Below, in pieces: positions 40,981 through 44,762 of a stretch of 44,762 nucleotides of DNA (within the stretch, counting starts at the first letter, position 1; every line of letters begins with the position of its first letter). The notes beneath the pieces were generated by a model. That model did not search any database. It was not told where the DNA came from and worked only from the letters and a program-made list of their open reading frames with translations. The translations under genes were made by a program, and so were the position numbers. This DNA comes from Deltaproteobacteria bacterium (GTDB taxonomy: Bacteria > Desulfobacterota > Deferrimicrobia > Deferrimicrobiales > Deferrimicrobiaceae), in the NCBI GenBank assembly GCA_003105225.1, contig PQAK01000147.1, forward strand, positions 1-44,762, written 5' to 3'.

Positions 40981-41313
40981 ATGGAACATCTGGAGATCCT
41001 GCGGCTGCTGGAATACTCCCCCGCGAGACAAACGAGGAAAAAGCTGATCGCGTCGGAAAACCTGGTTGCCGAACTGGTTTGTTACGAACCGGGGCAGGCG
41101 ACCGCTCCCCACCTTCACCCCCGCCAGGACGAGATCTTCCACGTCATCGAAGGTGGGGGCACCATCCTGGTGGACGAGGCGGAGGTACCGGTGGCGGCCG
41201 GCAGCGTCGTTTTCGTGCCGGCGGGATCGCGCCACGGCATCCGGGCCGACGCCGGAATCCGGCTGGCGCTGATGTTCATTAAAGGACCGGGGGCTGCTGC
41301 CCATCCCCGCTGA
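40981..41313 (+). CDS. Single-domain cupin protein
   Basis: 110 residues from ATG 40981 (ATG 40978 is equivalent; GAGAGGT precedes). A cupin barrel with motif 1 APHLHPRQDEIFHVIEGGG (metal ligands H, H, E and the later H in RHGIRADAG) and motif 2 VPVAAGSVVFVPAGSRH. Single cupins may be isomerases, dioxygenases or binding proteins; none can be chosen here. It begins next to the right end of repeat B. Confidence 0.85.
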   Translation: MEHLEILRLLEYSPARQTRKKLIASENLVAELVCYEPGQATAPHLHPRQDEIFHVIEGGGTILVDEAEVPVAAGSVVFVPAGSRHGIRADAGIRLALMFIKGPGAAAHPR

Positions 41314-41394
41314 ACGGATTTCTCCTTCCGGTTCCCCGGTCTCCATCCGCCATCCCGATGGTGCAACCGCGCGCTCGCGCTCCCGGGAGCGTGC

Positions 41395-42390
41395 CTATCG
41401 TCCCGCGGGATAGGGAGCTTGCCCGCTCTGCACCTGCCGCCGCTGCTGCCGGTACAGCTCCAGAGGGCGGCTCCCCGGAAATCTTGCGTGCGTCTCCTCG
41501 ATCACCGCATCCGCCTCCGCGAACCGGTGCTGCCGGTCGAGCAGCTCCGCCAGGAACACCAGCCCGCTCTCCTGTGCCTCGGGAGCGTCATTCCGGGAAA
41601 GACATGCCCGCTGCGCGGCTTCCGCATCCTTGAACCGTTCCCGCGCGGCCAGGGACCGGGCTTCCCCGCACCCCGAAGGAGGCAGGCGCACCCCTGCGCC
41701 TTCCCTCGCCTTCGCAGCCTCCGACTCTCTTTTCATCGATGCCGCCGTCTCCGGCGCCGCCGGGACCGCAGCCTTCCCGCCGGACTCCCCGCTCGTCATC
41801 GCCCCGGGAGCCGGAATTTTCCTTGACGCCTCCTGCGGCGGCGCGGGCGCCTCCCGGAGCGCACCCTGCGGCCGGGCGCCGTCGGCAACCGCCTTTTCCT
41901 CCGCGGCACGGGGAACCGCTGCCGGCGCGGCGTTTTCCTTCCTGGAGCGCGCTGCGGGGGCCGGGACCGCCGGGGATGGGGGAACACGGGGCGCCTCCAT
42001 CGCGGGAGGCGCAACGCTCGGCGCCGGGACCCCCGGCCCCCGGCCGATCGTGCGGAAGACCACGACGAGCAACACGGCGGCGGCCGCCGCCGGAACCAGG
42101 TAGCGGAGCTGGTGGCGCACCCATCCCCGTTTCGGGCGGGGCGACACGCCCGCGAGCGGACGACCCCCCTCCCCCGCGATACGTTCCTCCACCCGGGAAT
42201 TGAATCGATCCCAGTATTCCGGCCCCGGATCCGGGACCTCGGCGGCGGCATCGATCCGGGCGATCGATTCGAGGAGCGCGGCGCAATCCGGGCAGCCTCG
42301 CAGATGCGCTTCCACGCGCGCGCGGCCGGCAGCGGACAGTTCCCCGTCGTGATACGCGGAAATCATCTCCTGCGCCTTGCGGCAATCCAT
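41395..42390 (-). CDS. Anti-sigma factor with zinc-finger (zf-HC2) domain
   Basis: 331 residues from ATG 42390 (SD GGAGAAGG). The N-terminus has the anti-sigma zinc motif C4, H32-x3-C36-x2-C39-like (MDCRKAQEMISAYHDGELS, HLRGCPDC). One hydrophobic helix (YLVPAAAAAVLLVVVF, about 97-112) anchors it. A very Ala/Pro-rich stretch follows (about 120-235), then a C-terminal helical domain with cysteines. It should hold the sigma factor encoded upstream, 12 bases away, and sense an envelope signal through its external part. Confidence 0.85.
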   Translation of the reverse strand: MDCRKAQEMISAYHDGELSAAGRARVEAHLRGCPDCAALLESIARIDAAAEVPDPGPEYWDRFNSRVEERIAGEGGRPLAGVSPRPKRGWVRHQLRYLVPAAAAAVLLVVVFRTIGRGPGVPAPSVAPPAMEAPRVPPSPAVPAPAARSRKENAAPAAVPRAAEEKAVADGARPQGALREAPAPPQEASRKIPAPGAMTSGESGGKAAVPAAPETAASMKRESEAAKAREGAGVRLPPSGCGEARSLAARERFKDAEAAQRACLSRNDAPEAQESGLVFLAELLDRQHRFAEADAVIEETHARFPGSRPLELYRQQRRQVQSGQAPYPAGR

Positions 42391-42402
42391 CACCTTCTCC
42401 CC

Positions 42403-42963
42403 CTACGCCCGCGCATTCAACGCGGCGAGCAGCGATCGCCTTGCGCGGAAGAGGCGGGACATCACCGTCCCCGCCGGGATTCCCACGGTCTCCGCGATCT
42501 CGGCGTACGACAGCCCCTCCACCGCCCGCAGCACCATGACGGTCCGAAGTTCCGTGGGAAGGTCCGCCATCGCCGCGGCCACGCGCCGTTTCTCCTCGCC
42601 TCCCGAAGCCGCATCCTCGGGGCCGTCCGCCGGATCGGCCGGATCGGGCAGCTCCTCCCCCGAGACCTTCGGCACGCCCGCCTCCCCGTCCCGCCGCACC
42701 GACCGCCCGCAATTCCAGGCGATCTTCCGGAGCCAGGGGCCGAACGGGCGTTCCGGATCGTAGGACGGGAGGGCGCGGTACACCCGCAGGAACGTCTCCT
42801 GCGCCGCGTCGTCGGCGTCCGCGGGATTCCCGGTCGCCGACCAGCAGAGCCGGTAGACCGCCCGCCGATGGCGCGTCACCAGGGTCTCGAACGCGCGCCG
42901 GTCCCCTCCCGCCGCCAAGGCCGCCAGTTTTTCGTCCCGCTCTTCCCCGAGGTCGGATTCCAT
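42403..42963 (-). CDS. ECF-type RNA polymerase sigma factor
   Basis: 186 residues. Sigma region 2 (FETLVTRHRRAVYRLCWSATGNPADADDAAQETFLRVYRAL) and region 4 (MADLPTELRTVMVLRAVEGLSYAEIAETVGIPAGTVMSRLFRARRSL) are both complete, joined by an acidic linker rich in Asp/Glu. It would direct RNA polymerase to a stress or envelope regulon and is held by the anti-sigma encoded next. It is divergent from the VWA gene across a control region with a strong dyad. Confidence 0.92.
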   Translation of the reverse strand: MESDLGEERDEKLAALAAGGDRRAFETLVTRHRRAVYRLCWSATGNPADADDAAQETFLRVYRALPSYDPERPFGPWLRKIAWNCGRSVRRDGEAGVPKVSGEELPDPADPADGPEDAASGGEEKRRVAAAMADLPTELRTVMVLRAVEGLSYAEIAETVGIPAGTVMSRLFRARRSLLAALNARA

Positions 42964-42995
42964 TTCCTACCTTCTATACCACAGGAACCCCGGAA

Positions 42996-43015
42996 TTATT
43001 CCCGCCGGGGAATAA
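42996..43015. promoter_or_regulatory. Inverted repeat between the sigma and VWA genes
   Basis: Arms TTATTCCC (42996-43003) and GGGAATAA (43008-43015) are perfect complements around GCCG. GGAACC at 42983-42988 resembles the -35 of ECF promoters; a fitting -10 is not clear. Confidence 0.5.
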
Positions 43016-43083
43016 AAGGGCGCCCGGGCGGGTATTGCAGGTAACGATTCAACGATTCGACCTGAACGAAAAGGAGAAACGCC

Positions 43084-44430
43084 ATGCAGACGAACCCGAT
43101 GCGAATGTTTCTCGGCAGGCTGGGCGTCGCCCTGGTGACGCTCGCGTTGGGAGCTTCATGCTCCTCGGCGGCGCCGCTCCGGCTGGAAGTCCGGTCGGAA
43201 AACCGGATGGTCCTCATCCCCGGCCCCGGCGACGGCGCCATCCAGGTGCAGGTGATCGCCCCCGACGTTCCGTTTCCGGCAGGGCGGCCGATGGTGAACC
43301 TGGCGCTCGTCATCGACCGCAGCGGTTCGATGGGAGAGGCGCGCAAGCTGGAGGTCGTCAAGACCGCCGCCCATCAGCTGATCGATTTGATGGGGGGAAA
43401 CGACATCCTCTCCGTCGTGGCGTACGACCACCGGGTCAGCGTGCTGTTCCCGGCGCATCGCGTGGACGGCAACCGGGAGGCGCTGCATCGGCTCGTCGAA
43501 AGCCTCTACCCCGGCGGGCAGACCTTTCTCTCCGGCGGACTGGAAGAGGGATTCCGACAGGCGCGATCGGCCCGGCGGAACGGTTATATCAACCGGGTCC
43601 TCCTGCTCTCCGACGGGCTGGCGAACGTGGGGACCGTCAGCCGGGATGCCCTCCAGCGGAGGGCCGCGACGATGGCCGAATACGGGATCTCCCTTTCGAC
43701 GTTCGGCGTCGGGCTCCATTTCGACGAAGAGCTTCTCATGGCGGCCGCAAACGGCGGAGGGGGGAACTACCGCTACCTCGGCGATCCGGAGCGGATCGTG
43801 GCGGCGCTGTCGGCGGAGTTCCACCTGGCATCGCGGACGGCGGCAAGCGACGTGGAGATCATCATCCGGCTGCGGAGGGGGTGCCGATTCGGCTCCGTGG
43901 TGGGGCGCGAATGGCGGCGAGACGGCGATGCCTACGTGATCCGGCTGGGGGACCTTTCGGCGGGAGAACGCCGGACGTTGTTCGCAAACCTCAACGTGTC
44001 CGCGGACAAGCCGGGCCTCCGGGAGGTGGGGGAGGTGGCGCTCCGCTACCGCGACCCGGCATCCGGGAAGCCCGTCACCGGGGCATCGCAGGCCGTGTCC
44101 CTCGAACTGGTCCGCGACGAGGAGCGCTACCGGGAAGGATTCGACCGGTCGGTCCAGGAGAAGAAGGCGGTGGCGCAGTCCAACGCGATGGTGCAGGACG
44201 CCGCGCGGCTGGCCGACCAGGGGAAAAAGGAGGAGGCCCGCGAGATGCTGGGGAAGGCCGCCGCGGGGCTCGCCGCGGCGCCGCCGTCCCCCGCGGTCCG
44301 GGCGGAATTCGAGAAGACCAACGCATACCGGAACCGGCTGGATTCGATGACGGACATGGGCTCGGACGAGGCAAAGGACGCCCAGAAGGCGATCAAGTAC
44401 CGCTCCTACGAAATGCTGTACCGGCAATAA
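43084..44430 (+). CDS. Exported VWA-domain protein
   Basis: 448 residues, ATG 43084 (SD AAGGAGAAA). A signal peptide ends in a cysteine-containing LGASCSSAAP, possibly a lipobox. The VWA domain starts at about 70 with a complete MIDAS motif DRSGSM (D78, S80, S82), LLLSDGLANVG and a threonine loop in GGQTFLSGG. A beta domain and a helical Gln/Ala/Lys-rich C-terminus (about 355-448) follow. It resembles YfbK-type VWA proteins. Divergent from the sigma/anti-sigma pair, it is a probable member of that regulon. Confidence 0.88.
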   Translation: MQTNPMRMFLGRLGVALVTLALGASCSSAAPLRLEVRSENRMVLIPGPGDGAIQVQVIAPDVPFPAGRPMVNLALVIDRSGSMGEARKLEVVKTAAHQLIDLMGGNDILSVVAYDHRVSVLFPAHRVDGNREALHRLVESLYPGGQTFLSGGLEEGFRQARSARRNGYINRVLLLSDGLANVGTVSRDALQRRAATMAEYGISLSTFGVGLHFDEELLMAAANGGGGNYRYLGDPERIVAALSAEFHLASRTAASDVEIIIRLRRGCRFGSVVGREWRRDGDAYVIRLGDLSAGERRTLFANLNVSADKPGLREVGEVALRYRDPASGKPVTGASQAVSLELVRDEERYREGFDRSVQEKKAVAQSNAMVQDAARLADQGKKEEAREMLGKAAAGLAAAPPSPAVRAEFEKTNAYRNRLDSMTDMGSDEAKDAQKAIKYRSYEMLYRQ

Positions 44431-44448
44431 ACGGCATCGATTCCGGAA

Positions 44449-44474
44449 GGCCGGCACCCTTCGGGGCGCCGGCC
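44449..44474 (+). terminator. Rho-independent terminator of the VWA gene
   Basis: Stem GGCCGGCACCC (44449-44459), tetraloop TTCG, GGGCGCCGGCC (44464-44474), then GTTTTCTCC, 19 bases after the stop. One A-C mismatch in the stem. Confidence 0.85.
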
Positions 44475-44590
44475 GTTTTCTCCCCGTGCGAAACCCCGCC
44501 CCGTGGAATCGTCTCCAAATGGAACAGAAAAACGACATCTCGACCATTCCGTTTTATTTGTGTCGACCAGGCTGAACGAGGGGTGCGGGG

Positions 44591-44762
44591 ATGACCACAG
44601 CTGCGCTGGACGTCGGAAGGGGCGGCGCGGCCGTCCTTACGCTCGAAAGCCCGGATGGGCTGAACCTGTTGGGACCGGCGGACATCGCCCGCCTGATCGA
44701 CCTCGTGGACCGGGCGGCGGGGAACGAGTCGATCCGGGCGCTGATCCTCACGGGGGGAAAGA
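44591..44762 (+). CDS. Enoyl-CoA hydratase/isomerase family protein, N-terminal part (cut by window edge)
   Basis: 57 residues from ATG 44591, running off the end. GAAVLTLESPDGLNLLGPADIARLIDLVDRAAG and SIRALILTGGK form the usual crotonase start (strand, NALN-like NLLG, helix, strand). The oxyanion-hole glycine and catalytic glutamates lie beyond the edge. GTGCGGGG precedes the ATG as a weak SD. Confidence 0.8.
   Translation, partial: MTTAALDVGRGGAAVLTLESPDGLNLLGPADIARLIDLVDRAAGNESIRALILTGGK

Noticed and set aside
1..44762. CRISPR array
   Set aside because: No regularly spaced direct repeats with unique spacers were seen; the repeats found are single palindromic elements.

Overview
The window is GC-rich and reads as chromosomal DNA of an anaerobic or facultatively anaerobic bacterium of the Desulfuromonadota/Desulfobacterota (Geobacter-like) type. 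The reasons are a large multihaem cytochrome c/NrfD/iron-sulphur gene cluster, a tungsten-type aldehyde ferredoxin oxidoreductase, a minimal SufC-SufB iron-sulphur assembly pair, a bacterioferritin and a selenoprotein SelD. This placement is inference from gene content; no rRNA or phylogenetic marker was compared.

Layout. 1-1015: end of a leftward operon (SLC13/DASS-type permease, cut by the window edge, and a lipoprotein). 1248-7881: four-gene RND tripartite efflux operon (adaptor, inner-membrane pump, outer-membrane channel, DUF3313-like lipoprotein). 7918-8429: tRNA-Arg(TCG) and an NTF2-fold protein, followed by a palindromic repeat. 8723-12905: three genes overlapping by 4 bases (AOR, a long class II aldolase protein, an AmpG-like permease). 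12947-17509: infA, an uncharacterised exported protein divergent from a cysteine-containing ArsR/COG2345-type regulator, a SAP-like small protein, sufC-sufB and a 66-residue protein. 17935-18277: tRNA-His/Arg/Lys operon with a clear promoter and terminator. 18412-18849: bacterioferritin. 19187-27755: leftward nine-gene respiratory module (two small membrane proteins, a small cytochrome c, a four-cluster ferredoxin subunit, NrfD, a 13-haem cytochrome c, cytochrome b, then a histidine kinase and a NarL-type regulator), with a visible promoter at its head. 27904-30655: small membrane-anchored protein, M48/M56 peptidase and AI-2E/PerM permease.

30722-40292 looks like a mosaic genomic island beside tRNA-Arg(TCT). 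The intact tRNA is followed by a response-regulator gene cut off exactly at the tRNA 3' end, and two further partial copies of the tRNA 3' half lie at 37491-37514 and 40247-40292. Inside are a PAS histidine kinase, an MFS remnant, a TSUP permease, selD with an in-frame UGA at codon 17, a divergent LysR regulator, an exported truncated haemoglobin, a cysteine desulfurase, a nucleoside phosphorylase and an ArsR regulator. No integrase or transposase is visible.

40324-44762: conserved small protein, a second palindromic repeat, a cupin, an ECF sigma/anti-sigma pair divergent from a VWA-domain exported protein, and the start of an enoyl-CoA hydratase.

How the parts fit: the respiratory module probably moves electrons between the quinone pool and periplasmic c-type cytochromes under control of its own two-component system. 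The selD/permease/LysR group is a candidate selenium-supply locus. SufBC and its possible regulator serve cluster assembly for the many Fe-S proteins. These functional links are inferred from gene order.
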